A stretch of 53,651 nt of DNA from SBBG01 sp033717875 (GCA_033717875.1 JADDKJ010000022.1:1-53651); one strand, 5' to 3'. Counted from the first letter of the stretch, positions 23,647-32,711 are shown. Made by a program: numbers and translations. Notes: generated from the letters alone by a model not told the origin.

Positions 23647-24524
23647 AGATCTTCATTTCAGGGATAATTGCCATGCTCGCATCCGCCACAACTGCCATGG
23701 CTGTGGAAACGGCCGTTCAGGATATCGAACCGGAAACCGGCGTGGTAACACGCCGGACGCTGCCGGACGATCCTCGCCAGCGTTATTTTATCTATATCCC
23801 ACGCCGCGGCGGCGTCAAGGCGCCGGTCTTCGTCACCGTGCATGGCATCTCGCGCAATGCGCGCGAACACGCCGAGCGCTTCGCGCCCCTTGCCGAACGC
23901 TACGGCGCGGTACTGATCGCGCCTTATTTTTCCAAGGACCGTTTCCCCGATTACCAGCGGCTGGGCCGCACAGGAAAAGGCGAGCGCGCGGACAGCGTGC
24001 TGGACCGCATCGTCGCCGACGTGGGACGGCTGACCGGCGCCCGCACCGGCAAGTTATACTTGTTCGGCTATTCCGGGGGGGCGCAATTCGTGCACCGTTA
24101 CACCCTGGCGCACCCCGAACGTGTCGCGGGACTGGTCTTGGGCGCGCCCGGCTGGTACACCTTTCCCGACCCGGCGCTGAAATACCCCCAAGGTATCGGA
24201 CCCTCCAAGCGCCTGCCGGGCGTCGTATTCGATCCGGCCCGTTTTCTCGCGATACCCACCTGCGTGCTGGTGGGCGAACGGGACGTGCGGCAGGACAAGG
24301 CGTTGAACAAGGCGGCGACCATTGAACAACAGCAGGGAATGACGCGCCTGGAACGCGGCGAGCACTGGATCGCCGCCATGACGCGCGCCGCCCAGGCACA
24401 GGGTTTCAAGACATCCTACACATTTCACACCCTGCCACGCTCCCGCCACTCCTTCACACAGAGCATGGTGCGCGGCGGCATGGGAGAGCGCGTTTTTGAT
24501 TGCCTTTTTGGAGAAAAAAAGTGA
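23643..24524 (+). CDS. Exported alpha/beta hydrolase, esterase/depolymerase-like
   Basis: A 293-residue protein with an N-terminal signal peptide (about 1-20, ending A-M-A). The alpha/beta hydrolase fold shows the oxyanion H-G (68-69), nucleophile Ser144 in G-Y-S-G-G, a P-T-C-V-L-V-G-E-R-D segment with the likely catalytic Asp, and a late R-H-S-F with the likely His. It resembles polyhydroxyalkanoate depolymerase/feruloyl esterase-type proteins. The start is a TTG overlapping the ABC stop codon; an ATG at 23673 would give a shorter signal peptide. It is probably cotranscribed with the ABC exporter and acts in the periplasm. Confidence 0.8.
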   Translation: MKIFISGIIAMLASATTAMAVETAVQDIEPETGVVTRRTLPDDPRQRYFIYIPRRGGVKAPVFVTVHGISRNAREHAERFAPLAERYGAVLIAPYFSKDRFPDYQRLGRTGKGERADSVLDRIVADVGRLTGARTGKLYLFGYSGGAQFVHRYTLAHPERVAGLVLGAPGWYTFPDPALKYPQGIGPSKRLPGVVFDPARFLAIPTCVLVGERDVRQDKALNKAATIEQQQGMTRLERGEHWIAAMTRAAQAQGFKTSYTFHTLPRSRHSFTQSMVRGGMGERVFDCLFGEKK

Positions 24525-24538
24525 AAAACTTGCCTGGC

Positions 24539-24588
24539 GTAGGGTGCGTCTCACGCACCATCTGTGCGGTGCGTGAGACGCACCCTAC
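24539..24588. repeat. Dispersed palindromic repeat, perfect two-arm copy before the porin gene
   Basis: Arms 24539-24559 and 24568-24588 are perfect 21-bp inverted repeats with an 8-base loop. The sequence after it, CGAAACACCGGGTAATGACG, resembles that after the copy at 9113. Here the ATG is the predicted start of the porin gene. Confidence 0.85.
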
Positions 24589-24601
24589 GAAACACCGGGT
24601 A

Positions 24602-25729
24602 ATGACGACCTGTTGGATCGCCACGACCCTGGCCGTCACTGTCGCCACCCCGGCCCTGGGAAAAGAAAACCCGCCCTTCACTTTCAAACTCGGCGGACAA
24701 GCGATGTACGACGCCGTGTGGTATCAGGGTGATGGCGCATTGAAGACACAGACCGAGGGCTATACACACGACACCGAATTCCGCCGTGTGCGCCTGTCCG
24801 CGCGGGGAAGCGTGTATGGCGACTGGGATTACAACGTCACCTTGAGTTTCGCCGATGCCATTAACAATATCAACGATGCGGATCCCGTCGGCATCCGGCA
24901 GGCGTTTGTTTCTTATTCGGGGTGGAAGGGCATCAAGATCAAAGCCGGGCAATTCATCGAACCCTTCGGCCTGGAATCATCCACCAGCTCCCGCATCACC
25001 ACGTTCATGGAACGCGGCCTGCCTTATACGTTTTCCCCGGGCAGAAGCCTGGGCGCCAGCATCTCCACCGCGCCCGCCAAAGGGCTGTACATGGAGGCCG
25101 GGATTTTCAAGGAAGATCTGCACTCCGCCGGAAATCTCGACCGGGCGTTCACCGGCCGCATCGCATACGCCCCCATCGACGCGAAAGGCCGGCTGGTGCA
25201 TTTTGGCGCAGGGGCGAGCCACCGCCTGCCGGGTGACGATACGGTACGATACCGCACCCCCCCCGAAGCAGACATGGCGCCAAACTGGTTCAGCTCGGGG
25301 ACGATCAGGAATGTCAACGATATTCTGCTCACCGGGCTGGAAGCCGCCACGGTCATCGGGCCATTTTCCTTGCAGGGAGAATATGTGCGCTCCCGCGTCG
25401 ATCGCAGCGGCGGCAGACCGGAGCGAAACCTCGACGGCTACTACGTCTACGCCAGTTGGTTCCTCACCGGCGAATCACGCCCCTACCGCGACGGCCGGTT
25501 CACGGCCATCGACCCCCAAGGCCGCTGGGGCGCCTGGGAATTGGCCGCGCGCAACAGCGCCATCGACGATGGCAACGGCCACCGCCTGAACGACATCACA
25601 CTCGGCCTCAACTGGTACATCAACCAGCACCTGCGGCTGATGGCCAACTATGTGCGCGCCGACTACGAGAAGGGCTCGGCGCAAGGCAATGCCGACATCT
25701 TCCAGGTTCGCGGCCAGATGGATTTTTAG
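24602..25729 (+). CDS. OprP/OprO-type outer-membrane porin
   Basis: A 375-residue beta-barrel protein of the phosphate-selective porin family. The signal peptide (about 1-20, ending A-L-G) is followed by alternating strands with F-R-R-V-R-L-S-A-R-G, A-G-Q-F-I-E-P-F-G-L-E and a C-terminal F-Q-V-R-G-Q-M-D-F ending in Phe, needed for outer-membrane insertion. The start at 24602 is chosen because it gives a signal peptide; the longer in-frame reading from 24500 would translate the palindromic repeat. Anion or polyphosphate transport is the family role; the substrate here is inferred only. It may be read from the cluster promoter or from its own. Confidence 0.85.
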   Translation: MTTCWIATTLAVTVATPALGKENPPFTFKLGGQAMYDAVWYQGDGALKTQTEGYTHDTEFRRVRLSARGSVYGDWDYNVTLSFADAINNINDADPVGIRQAFVSYSGWKGIKIKAGQFIEPFGLESSTSSRITTFMERGLPYTFSPGRSLGASISTAPAKGLYMEAGIFKEDLHSAGNLDRAFTGRIAYAPIDAKGRLVHFGAGASHRLPGDDTVRYRTPPEADMAPNWFSSGTIRNVNDILLTGLEAATVIGPFSLQGEYVRSRVDRSGGRPERNLDGYYVYASWFLTGESRPYRDGRFTAIDPQGRWGAWELAARNSAIDDGNGHRLNDITLGLNWYINQHLRLMANYVRADYEKGSAQGNADIFQVRGQMDF

Positions 25730-25759
25730 CCCGGATTATCCATTGGTCAACGCAGTTTC

Positions 25760-25807
25760 GTAGGGTGCGTCTCACGCACGGATGGTTGCGCGCGGCGCGC
25801 CCTGTAT
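25760..25807. repeat. Dispersed palindromic repeat, degenerate second arm
   Basis: The left arm 25760-25779 is close to the consensus with the GTCTCACGC core. The right half (about 25784-25807) is decayed. It lies between convergent genes. Confidence 0.65.
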
Positions 25808-25812
25808 CTCGA

Positions 25813-27069
25813 TCAATCGTCCTCCACGCCCTCACGCTCGATCTTGAGGGCAATCTTCACGCCATCCTTTTCATAGAATTTGATCTTCAGGCGCTCGTTG
25901 AGCTCAACATTGCTCAGATCACGATGAATACCATCCTCGAACAAGGTGTCGTTATTGACGGTCACTGGGATCTGTGCGCTTGGTTGCGCGTCGTCGCTCA
26001 CAGTGACACGGTTCGCGGCTTTACCGATAACAGCACCCGTCACCTCGCTGACAGCGATCCCGCCACCGCCTGTTCCACCGCCAGCCGAATCATCATCGCC
26101 GCCCAGCTTGAACGAAATCTTCTTCGCCACCAGCACACCATTTGAAACCGTGCCTTCGGCTTCGACGCGGACGTTATTTCGAAGATTACCGGCATCTCCA
26201 TTTTCGTAGCGGGTGGCGGTGTCGTAGCGCACCGGCTGACCATTGACCTTGAACGTGCCCGCCGCGGCAGCAAGATCACTGATGAAACCCTCCACCTCGA
26301 CTTCCTTGCCCTCCGCAACACCGCCAAGCCCGCAACTGTCATCGAGCTCGATACTGGTGGCGGTGATAATGCTCGTGGCGCTATCGAATGTGCCCTTGAC
26401 CTCGACGCAGACACCGTTTCCCAGACCTGCGGGAACCGAGCTGCTAAAACTTACTGTAACCTCACCTATATTGAAGGTGTTCGTGCCGGGTGTATACGCG
26501 GTGACCCTACCCTTGATCTCGGATGGCTCGGACGATCCCGTCTTCACCTCAACGCGCGTCGCATGAATCACGCCAGTGGTGTCCTTCAACCCGCTCACTT
26601 CCACAATGTCGCTTTGCTTCAACGGGTTCGTGCCGGCAATCCCGGAAGTACCCGAAAATACTGTCAGGCCATCCACCCTGACCGTCTGCCCCAGCACGAT
26701 AAACGTGCCGCCCGTCGCGGGCGGCGTTATGCTGTCTACCGGCCCCTGCACATCATCGGCATACTTGACACGCTTGGCGGTGTACTTGCCGCTGGCATCC
26801 TTCTCCCACTCGACCAATACCACCATACCGACATGCAGATCGTTTTGGCTGGCGCTCGGATTGTCCTCGACCTCGATCTTCGCGCCCGTGGTTTCAATCT
26901 CCAGGCCGTTGACGAAAATGCTGCCAAAGCCGGTCACCGGCCCCTGGCTGATCCCCGTGCCGCCGATGCCGCCGCCCGCCAGGCCAGGCCCGGCGCCACC
27001 ACCGCAGGAAATCAGCCCGGCCATCGCCGCAGACAACAACACCCCACGCCACAGCGCGCTCAATCTCAT
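25813..27069 (-). CDS. DUF5666 repeat lipoprotein
   Basis: A 418-residue probable lipoprotein: the signal ends in lipobox L-I-S-C with Cys22, followed by a Gly-rich stretch. The body is made of repeated small beta-barrel DUF5666 units (I-K-G-R-V-T, V-E-V-K-G-T-F, V-E-V-E-G-F, V-E-A-E-G-T). These resemble OB-like folds. A low-complexity Asp/Gly linker lies near 322-335. Its ATG overlaps the stop of the upstream DUF6502 gene (ATGA), so the pair is coupled. Function is not known; a cell-surface or periplasmic role is inferred. Confidence 0.8.
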   Translation of the reverse strand: MRLSALWRGVLLSAAMAGLISCGGGAGPGLAGGGIGGTGISQGPVTGFGSIFVNGLEIETTGAKIEVEDNPSASQNDLHVGMVVLVEWEKDASGKYTAKRVKYADDVQGPVDSITPPATGGTFIVLGQTVRVDGLTVFSGTSGIAGTNPLKQSDIVEVSGLKDTTGVIHATRVEVKTGSSEPSEIKGRVTAYTPGTNTFNIGEVTVSFSSSVPAGLGNGVCVEVKGTFDSATSIITATSIELDDSCGLGGVAEGKEVEVEGFISDLAAAAGTFKVNGQPVRYDTATRYENGDAGNLRNNVRVEAEGTVSNGVLVAKKISFKLGGDDDSAGGGTGGGGIAVSEVTGAVIGKAANRVTVSDDAQPSAQIPVTVNNDTLFEDGIHRDLSNVELNERLKIKFYEKDGVKIALKIEREGVEDD

Positions 27070-27905
27070 GACAGATCCTCTTCTTCAGGCAATGACTCGA
27101 AATCTTCCTCGAAGTAATAAATACCTATCCCCGCATGCTTGCGTCCACCGCCTTCGACGGCGGGGTTGAGATCGCGGTCGTGGGCGGCGAGGTAGCGGTC
27201 CAGCTCTTCCAGCAGCGCCTGGGCGCGCGTCGCGCTGAGCACGCGGAACTGCGGCAGGATCTGCTCCGGGAGGTTGTCGTAAGCGACCTTGCGCTGAAAC
27301 AGCAGATCATCGCCGCTGTGGCGCAGATTATGTTCGATGGTGGCGATGAGCAGCCGCACGTCGCTGCCGAGAATGGCCAGCTTGGCGATATCATCCCGCT
27401 GCGGCAGATAAGCGCGTTTGAGCAGCCGGACGCGATCATCGTCCAGGCGCTCGACGGTGCCGACGCGCATCAGTTCATCCAACATGGCGCGCGCCGGCAC
27501 ATCGCCACCGAACTCCTTCACCAGCGCCGCGAACGTCACACCTGTTCCCTCCAGGGGAAGATCGCCGGGATTACCCGTGGCGTCGGTGAAGCGCACATCC
27601 CGCACCCAGGCGCTCACCACCCGCGCGGCGCGGTTATAACGCTCGGCGGCTTCATCATCGTAAGGGCTGCCCAGCTCCTGCAAGCGCACAATCTCCTTGC
27701 GCGACAGGCCGGTCAACACCGAAGCCCTCGACACCGACGGCTTGCGGCCTTCCATGCCGAACTCCTTCATGGCGACATCCGCATACACCCAGCGCGCCAC
27801 ATCCTCGAACACGCCATAAGGCACGCCATTGCGTAACAGGATGCGCACCAGCGGGCGCAGCAGGCTGGCGACAGCGTTGGACAGCGGTTTGGTGAACGTG
27901 GGCAT
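27066..27905 (-). CDS. DUF6502 family protein, possible DNA-binding partner of DUF5666
   Basis: A 279-residue cytoplasmic protein without signal or membrane segments. The N-terminal third contains a likely helix-turn-helix (about 57-78: S-V-S-R-A-S-V-L-T-G-L-S-R-K-E-I). The middle has a winged-helix-like stretch (F-A-A-L-V-K-E-F-G). The C-terminal tail is acidic. I believe DUF6502 and DUF5666 genes are commonly adjacent. An operator-like motif lies 37-51 bases upstream of the start, compatible with autoregulation. The regulatory role is inferred. Confidence 0.72.
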   Translation of the reverse strand: MPTFTKPLSNAVASLLRPLVRILLRNGVPYGVFEDVARWVYADVAMKEFGMEGRKPSVSRASVLTGLSRKEIVRLQELGSPYDDEAAERYNRAARVVSAWVRDVRFTDATGNPGDLPLEGTGVTFAALVKEFGGDVPARAMLDELMRVGTVERLDDDRVRLLKRAYLPQRDDIAKLAILGSDVRLLIATIEHNLRHSGDDLLFQRKVAYDNLPEQILPQFRVLSATRAQALLEELDRYLAAHDRDLNPAVEGGGRKHAGIGIYYFEEDFESLPEEEDLS

Positions 27906-27941
27906 CGCGGAAAACCATTGATTGGGCCTACCTCATAAATA

Positions 27942-27956
27942 GGAATTTATTCCCAA
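27942..27956. promoter_or_regulatory. Operator-like motif before the DUF6502 gene
   Basis: GGAATTTATTCCCAA shares the consensus GGAWTWWWTTCCCAA with the two copies before the DUF1611-like gene. It begins 37 bases upstream of the start codon at 27905. Confidence 0.5.
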
Positions 27957-28101
27957 TTTCTTAGGAAGTCAAGCAAAAAATGCCTGACCGTTTCGATGCC
28001 GATTATGGCGAAAGATTAACGGAATAACCATGCCCGCGAGAAAAACACGAAAAGCCGCCAGAGTCACCCCGGACAACGATGCTCCCGGAATACCATTCTC
28101 G

Positions 28102-28131
28102 TTGAACGCAACGCCAAGTCTGGCGTATACT
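28102..28131 (+). promoter_or_regulatory. Probable sigma-70 promoter of gltBD
   Basis: TTGAAC (28102-28107) and TATACT (28126-28131) are separated by 18 bases. The predicted leader of about 115 nt contains the hairpin CCCCGC-aatttc-GCGGGG at 28144-28161. Confidence 0.55.
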
Positions 28132-28251
28132 CTGAAACATTTCCCCCGCAATTTCGCGGGGCGGTGGCGCGTGCCCGCGTGCTGGCCGTTGGCTGTGTTT
28201 TATGACCCGAGCTGGACTTTGACTAAAGTGAACGACAAGAACACCTGCAAT

Positions 28252-31200
28252 ATGGTCTCCGGCCTGTACCGGCCGGAGTTTGAAAAAGACAATTGCGGCT
28301 TTGGCCTGATTGCGCACATGGACGGCGTGCCCAGCCACTGGCTGGTGCGGACCGCCATCAAGTCGCTGGCCTGTCTGACCCACCGTGGCGCGGTGGCGGC
28401 CGATGGCAAGAGCGGCGACGGTTGCGGCTTGCTGTTCAAGAAACCCGCCGCCTTTCTCGAAGCGATCGCCCAGGAACAGGATTTCCGCCTTGCGCCGCTG
28501 TATGCGGTGGGCATGGTGTTCCTCAATCGCGACAACAACCTGGCGGCGCGCGCGCGCGATCAGTTGACGACCGAACTGCACGCCGAGGGGCTGACTGTGG
28601 CGGGCTGGCGCGTGGTGCCGGTGGACCCTTCCGCCTGCGGTGAAGAGGCGCTGAAGACCTTGCCCGCCATCGAGCAGGTGTTCGTCAACGCGCCGGATGG
28701 CATGGATGAGGCTGATTTCGAGCGCCGCCTGTTCTTCGCCCGCCGCCGCGCCGAAAAGGCCCTCGAAGCGCACGACAACGTCTTTTATGTCACCAGCCTG
28801 TCGAGCCGGGTGATCTCGTTCAAAGGGCTGGTGATGCCGGCCAACCTGCCGGTGTTTTACCTGGATCTGACCGACGAGCGCTTCGCCTCGGCGCTGTGCG
28901 TCTATCACCAGCGCTTTTCCACCAACACCTGGCCGCAGTGGCGTCTGGCCCAGCCGTTCCGCTTCCTCGCCCACAACGGCGAGATCAACACCGTGCAGGG
29001 CAACCGCAACTGGGCGATGGCGCGCGGCTCCAAGTTCGCCACGCCGCTGATCCCTAACATGGAGAGCATCCTGCCGCTGGTCTCCACCACCGGCTCGGAC
29101 TCGATGAGCCTGGACAACATGCTGGAGGTGCTGCTGGCCGGCGGCATGGATCTGTTCCGCGCCATGCGCCTGCTGGTGCCGCCCGCCTGGCAAAATGTCG
29201 AGAGCATGGATCCCGAGCTGCGCGCCTTCTATGAATACAACTCCATGCACATGGAATCGTGGGATGGCCCGGCCGGCATCGTCATGACCGACGGCCGCCA
29301 TGCCGCCTGCGCCCTCGATCGCAACGGCCTGCGCCCGGCGCGCTACGTCATCACGCGCGACCGGCACATCACCCTGGCCTCGGAGATCGGCGTTTACAGC
29401 TACAAGCCTGAAGACGTGGTCAGCAAGGGCCGCCTCAAGCCCGGCCAGATGATCGCCGTGGATACCGCCACCGGCGAACTGCTGCTGCCCGAGGACATCG
29501 ACCAGCGCCTGAAGACCCGCCAGCCCTATCGCAAGTGGCTCGCGGAGCACACTCGCCATCTCGAATCCGAACTGGATGGCAACGGCGCCGATGCCGAACA
29601 CATGGACGCCGCCACGCTGCACACCTATCAGAAGATGTTCCAGGTGACCTTCGAGGAGCGCGACCAGGTGCTGTCCGTGCTCGCCGAGGCCGCCCAGGAG
29701 GCGGTCGGCTCGATGGGCGACGACACGCCGATGGCGGTACTGTCGCAACAGGCGCGCTCGCTGTACGACTATTTCCGCCAGCAGTTCGCCCAGGTCACCA
29801 ATCCACCCATCGACCCGCTGCGCGAGCAGATCGTGATGTCGCTGGAAACGTGTCTTGGCCGCGAACAGAACATGTTCGAGGAAACGCCCGCCCACGCGCT
29901 GCGCCTGCTGATCGACTCGCCCGTGCTTTCCACCGGCAAGTTCCAGCAACTGCTGGCGCTCAAGGAACCCGGTTACGCCCACGCGCGCATCGGCCTCAAC
30001 TATCCTCGGACCCTGACGCTGCGCCAGGCCATCGAAGCGGTTTGCGATCAGGCGGTCGCCGCCGCGCGCTCCGGCAAGGTGATCCTGGCGCTGTCGGATC
30101 GCGGCATCGCCGAGGATACGCTGCCCATCCACGCCCTGCTCGCCACCGGCGCGGTGCATCACCGCCTGATCCGCGAGGGGCTGCGCTGCGATGTCAACAT
30201 CGTGGTGGAAACCGCCACCGCGCGCGACCCGCACCAGATCGCGGTGCTGATCGGCTATGGTGCGACGGCGGTCTACCCCTATCTGGCCTATGAATGCCTC
30301 CACGACCTGATCCGCACCGGCGAAATCACCGGCAAGGATGCAGGCAAGCTGGCCGTGAATTACCGCAAGGGCATCAACAAGGGCCTGTACAAGATCATCT
30401 CCAAGATGGGCATTTCCACCATCACCAGCTACCGCGGCGCGCAGTTGTTCGAGGCGGTGGGACTGCACGATGACGTGGTACGGCTGTGCTTCACCGGCAC
30501 CGTCAGCCGCCTGCAAGGCGCCAATTTCGACGATCTCGAAGACGATCAGCGGCGGCTGGCGCACGACGCCTGGCTGGCGCGCAAGTCCATCCAGCAAGGG
30601 GGACTGCTCAAGTACATCCACGGCGGCGAGCAGCATGCCTACAACCCGGACGTGGTGCGCACCCTGCAAACCGCGGTGAAAACCGGCAGCTACGAACACT
30701 ATCTCGAGTACGCCAGCCTGGTCAATGAACGGCCGGTGCTGGCGCTGCGCGACATGCTCAAGGTGCGCGACGACGTGCAAGCCATCCCGGTCGATGAGGT
30801 CGAGCCGATCGAGGCCATCCTGCCGCGCTTCGACAGCGCGGGCATGTCGCTGGGCGCGCTGTCGCCGGAAGCGCACGAGGCGCTGGCCACCGCCATGAAC
30901 CGCCTTGGCGGGCGCTCCAACTCCGGCGAGGGCGGCGAAGACCCGAAGCGCTACGGCACGGAGAAAGTTTCCAAGATCAAGCAGGTCGCCTCGGGGCGCT
31001 TCGGCGTCACGCCGGCCTATCTGGTCAACGCCGAGGTGTTGCAGATCAAGATCGCGCAAGGCGCCAAGCCCGGCGAGGGCGGCCAGTTGCCCGGCGACAA
31101 GGTCAACGACCTGATCGCCCGGCTGCGTTACGCGCGCCCCGGCGTGGCGCTGATCTCGCCGCCGCCGCACCATGACATCTATTCCATCGAGGACCTGGCG

Positions 31201-32703
31201 CAACTGATCTTCGACCTCAAGCAGGTCAATCCCCAGGCGCTGGTATCGGTCAAGCTGGTGGCGGAAGCCGGCGTCGGCACCGTCGCCGCGGGCGTGGCCA
31301 AGGCCTACGCCGACCTGATCACCATCTCCGGCTATGACGGCGGCACGGGCGCCAGCCCGCTGACCTCGATCAAGTACGCCGGCTCGCCGTGGGAGCTGGG
31401 CCTGACCGAGACCCACCAAGTGCTGCGCGCCAACAACCTGCGCAACAAGATCCGCCTGCAAACCGACGGCGGACTCAAGACCGGCCTGGATGTCATCAAG
31501 GCCGCCATCCTCGGCGCCGAGAGCTTCGGCTTCGGCACTGGGCCAATGGTGGCGCTGGGCTGCAAATATCTGCGCATCTGCCATCTCAACAATTGCGCCA
31601 CCGGCGTCGCCACCCAGAACGACGTGCTGCGCCAGGCCCACTTCATCGGCCTGCCGGAAATGGTGATGAACTATTTCCGTTTCATCGCCCGCGAAACCCG
31701 CGAGTGGATGGCGAAACTGGGCGTGCGGCGCATGGCCGACCTGATCGGCCGCACCGATCTGCTGAGCATCATCGAAGGCGAAACCGGCAAGCAGCGGAAG
31801 CTCGACTTGACGCCGATCCTGTCCGACGGCGGCGTGCCCGCCAGCAAGCCGCGATACTGCGAAGTGCCGCGCAATGAACCGTTCGACAAGGGCGAGCTGG
31901 CCGAGCAGATGGTCGCGGACACACTCGACGCCATCGAGCACAAGCGCGGCGGCACGTTCAGCTACACGGTGCGCAACATCCATCGCTCGATCGGTGCGCG
32001 CCTATCCGGCGAAATCGCGCGGCGCCACGGCGACAAGGGCATGGATGCCGCACCGGTCACTCTCAAGCTCACAGGCACCGCGGGCCAAAGCTTCGGCGTG
32101 TGGAATGCCGGGGGCCTGAACCTGGTGCTCGAAGGCGATGCCAACGACTACGTCGGCAAGGGCATGGCGGGAGGCAAGATCGTGATCTATCCCCCCCATG
32201 GCAGCACCTTCCACACCCATCAGACCACCATCATCGGCAACACCTGCCTGTATGGCGCCACCGGCGGCAAGCTCTATGCCGCGGGACTGGCGGGCGAACG
32301 TTTCGCGGTACGCAACTCCGGCGCGCTGGCTATCGTCGAAGGGGTGGGCGACCACGGCTGCGAATACATGACCGGCGGCGTGGTGGTGGTGCTCGGCCCC
32401 ACCGGCCTGAACTTCGGCGCGGGCATGACCGGCGGCTTCAGCTATATCCTGGACCTCGACAACACCTTCGTCGACCGCTACAACCACGAACTGGTCGATA
32501 TCCACCGCATCGGCACCGAGTCGATGAGTGGGCACAGCGCCTACCTGCGCAAGCTGATCGAGGAATTCGTCGCCGAGACCGGCAGCCGCTGGGGCCAGAC
32601 GGTGCTGAACGATTTCGGCGCCTACCTTGATCGCTTCTGGTTGGTCAAACCCAAGGCCGCCGAACTGGAATCACTTCTGGAAACGCTGCGTAACGCGGCT
32701 TGA
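28252..32703 (+). CDS. gltB: Glutamate synthase (NADPH) large subunit
   Basis: A 1483-residue enzyme that releases ammonia from glutamine and uses it to form glutamate from 2-oxoglutarate. The N-terminal nucleophile Cys15 (D-N-C-G-F-G-L) starts the glutamine amidotransferase domain after a short propeptide. The central and FMN-binding domains follow (G-D-K-V-N-D, S-P-P-P-H-H-D-I-Y-S, G-Y-D-G-G-T-G-A-S-P). The 3Fe-4S cluster ligands are in C-K-Y-L-R-I-C-H-L-N-N-C. The C-terminal beta-helix has repeated G-A-T-G-G and A-G-M-T-G-G. Length matches the family. The ATG at 28252 gives a propeptide of usual length; a GTG at 28228 is an alternative. gltD follows after 138 bp. Confidence 0.96.
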   Translation: MVSGLYRPEFEKDNCGFGLIAHMDGVPSHWLVRTAIKSLACLTHRGAVAADGKSGDGCGLLFKKPAAFLEAIAQEQDFRLAPLYAVGMVFLNRDNNLAARARDQLTTELHAEGLTVAGWRVVPVDPSACGEEALKTLPAIEQVFVNAPDGMDEADFERRLFFARRRAEKALEAHDNVFYVTSLSSRVISFKGLVMPANLPVFYLDLTDERFASALCVYHQRFSTNTWPQWRLAQPFRFLAHNGEINTVQGNRNWAMARGSKFATPLIPNMESILPLVSTTGSDSMSLDNMLEVLLAGGMDLFRAMRLLVPPAWQNVESMDPELRAFYEYNSMHMESWDGPAGIVMTDGRHAACALDRNGLRPARYVITRDRHITLASEIGVYSYKPEDVVSKGRLKPGQMIAVDTATGELLLPEDIDQRLKTRQPYRKWLAEHTRHLESELDGNGADAEHMDAATLHTYQKMFQVTFEERDQVLSVLAEAAQEAVGSMGDDTPMAVLSQQARSLYDYFRQQFAQVTNPPIDPLREQIVMSLETCLGREQNMFEETPAHALRLLIDSPVLSTGKFQQLLALKEPGYAHARIGLNYPRTLTLRQAIEAVCDQAVAAARSGKVILALSDRGIAEDTLPIHALLATGAVHHRLIREGLRCDVNIVVETATARDPHQIAVLIGYGATAVYPYLAYECLHDLIRTGEITGKDAGKLAVNYRKGINKGLYKIISKMGISTITSYRGAQLFEAVGLHDDVVRLCFTGTVSRLQGANFDDLEDDQRRLAHDAWLARKSIQQGGLLKYIHGGEQHAYNPDVVRTLQTAVKTGSYEHYLEYASLVNERPVLALRDMLKVRDDVQAIPVDEVEPIEAILPRFDSAGMSLGALSPEAHEALATAMNRLGGRSNSGEGGEDPKRYGTEKVSKIKQVASGRFGVTPAYLVNAEVLQIKIAQGAKPGEGGQLPGDKVNDLIARLRYARPGVALISPPPHHDIYSIEDLAQLIFDLKQVNPQALVSVKLVAEAGVGTVAAGVAKAYADLITISGYDGGTGASPLTSIKYAGSPWELGLTETHQVLRANNLRNKIRLQTDGGLKTGLDVIKAAILGAESFGFGTGPMVALGCKYLRICHLNNCATGVATQNDVLRQAHFIGLPEMVMNYFRFIARETREWMAKLGVRRMADLIGRTDLLSIIEGETGKQRKLDLTPILSDGGVPASKPRYCEVPRNEPFDKGELAEQMVADTLDAIEHKRGGTFSYTVRNIHRSIGARLSGEIARRHGDKGMDAAPVTLKLTGTAGQSFGVWNAGGLNLVLEGDANDYVGKGMAGGKIVIYPPHGSTFHTHQTTIIGNTCLYGATGGKLYAAGLAGERFAVRNSGALAIVEGVGDHGCEYMTGGVVVVLGPTGLNFGAGMTGGFSYILDLDNTFVDRYNHELVDIHRIGTESMSGHSAYLRKLIEEFVAETGSRWGQTVLNDFGAYLDRFWLVKPKAAELESLLETLRNAA

Positions 32704-32711
32704 CCAGAGAA

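Larger units (their letters stand above)
27906..28251. other. Divergent intergenic region between DUF6502 and gltB
   Basis: This 346-bp gap holds the operator-like motif near the DUF6502 start, a sigma-70-like promoter for gltB and a leader hairpin. The gltB frame stays open upstream of the chosen start as far as 28030, but that stretch has no resemblance to glutamate synthase and crosses the promoter. Confidence 0.6.

Noticed and set aside
24500..24601. N-terminal extension of the porin frame
   Set aside because: It would translate the palindromic repeat and place the signal peptide inside the protein. The ATG at 24602 gives a normal signal peptide.
28003..31983. Very long leftward open frame (1326 codons) opposite gltB
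   Set aside because: gltB is certain on the plus strand. The antisense reading is His/Arg/Gly/Val-rich, has no known domain and arises from the codon bias of gltB.
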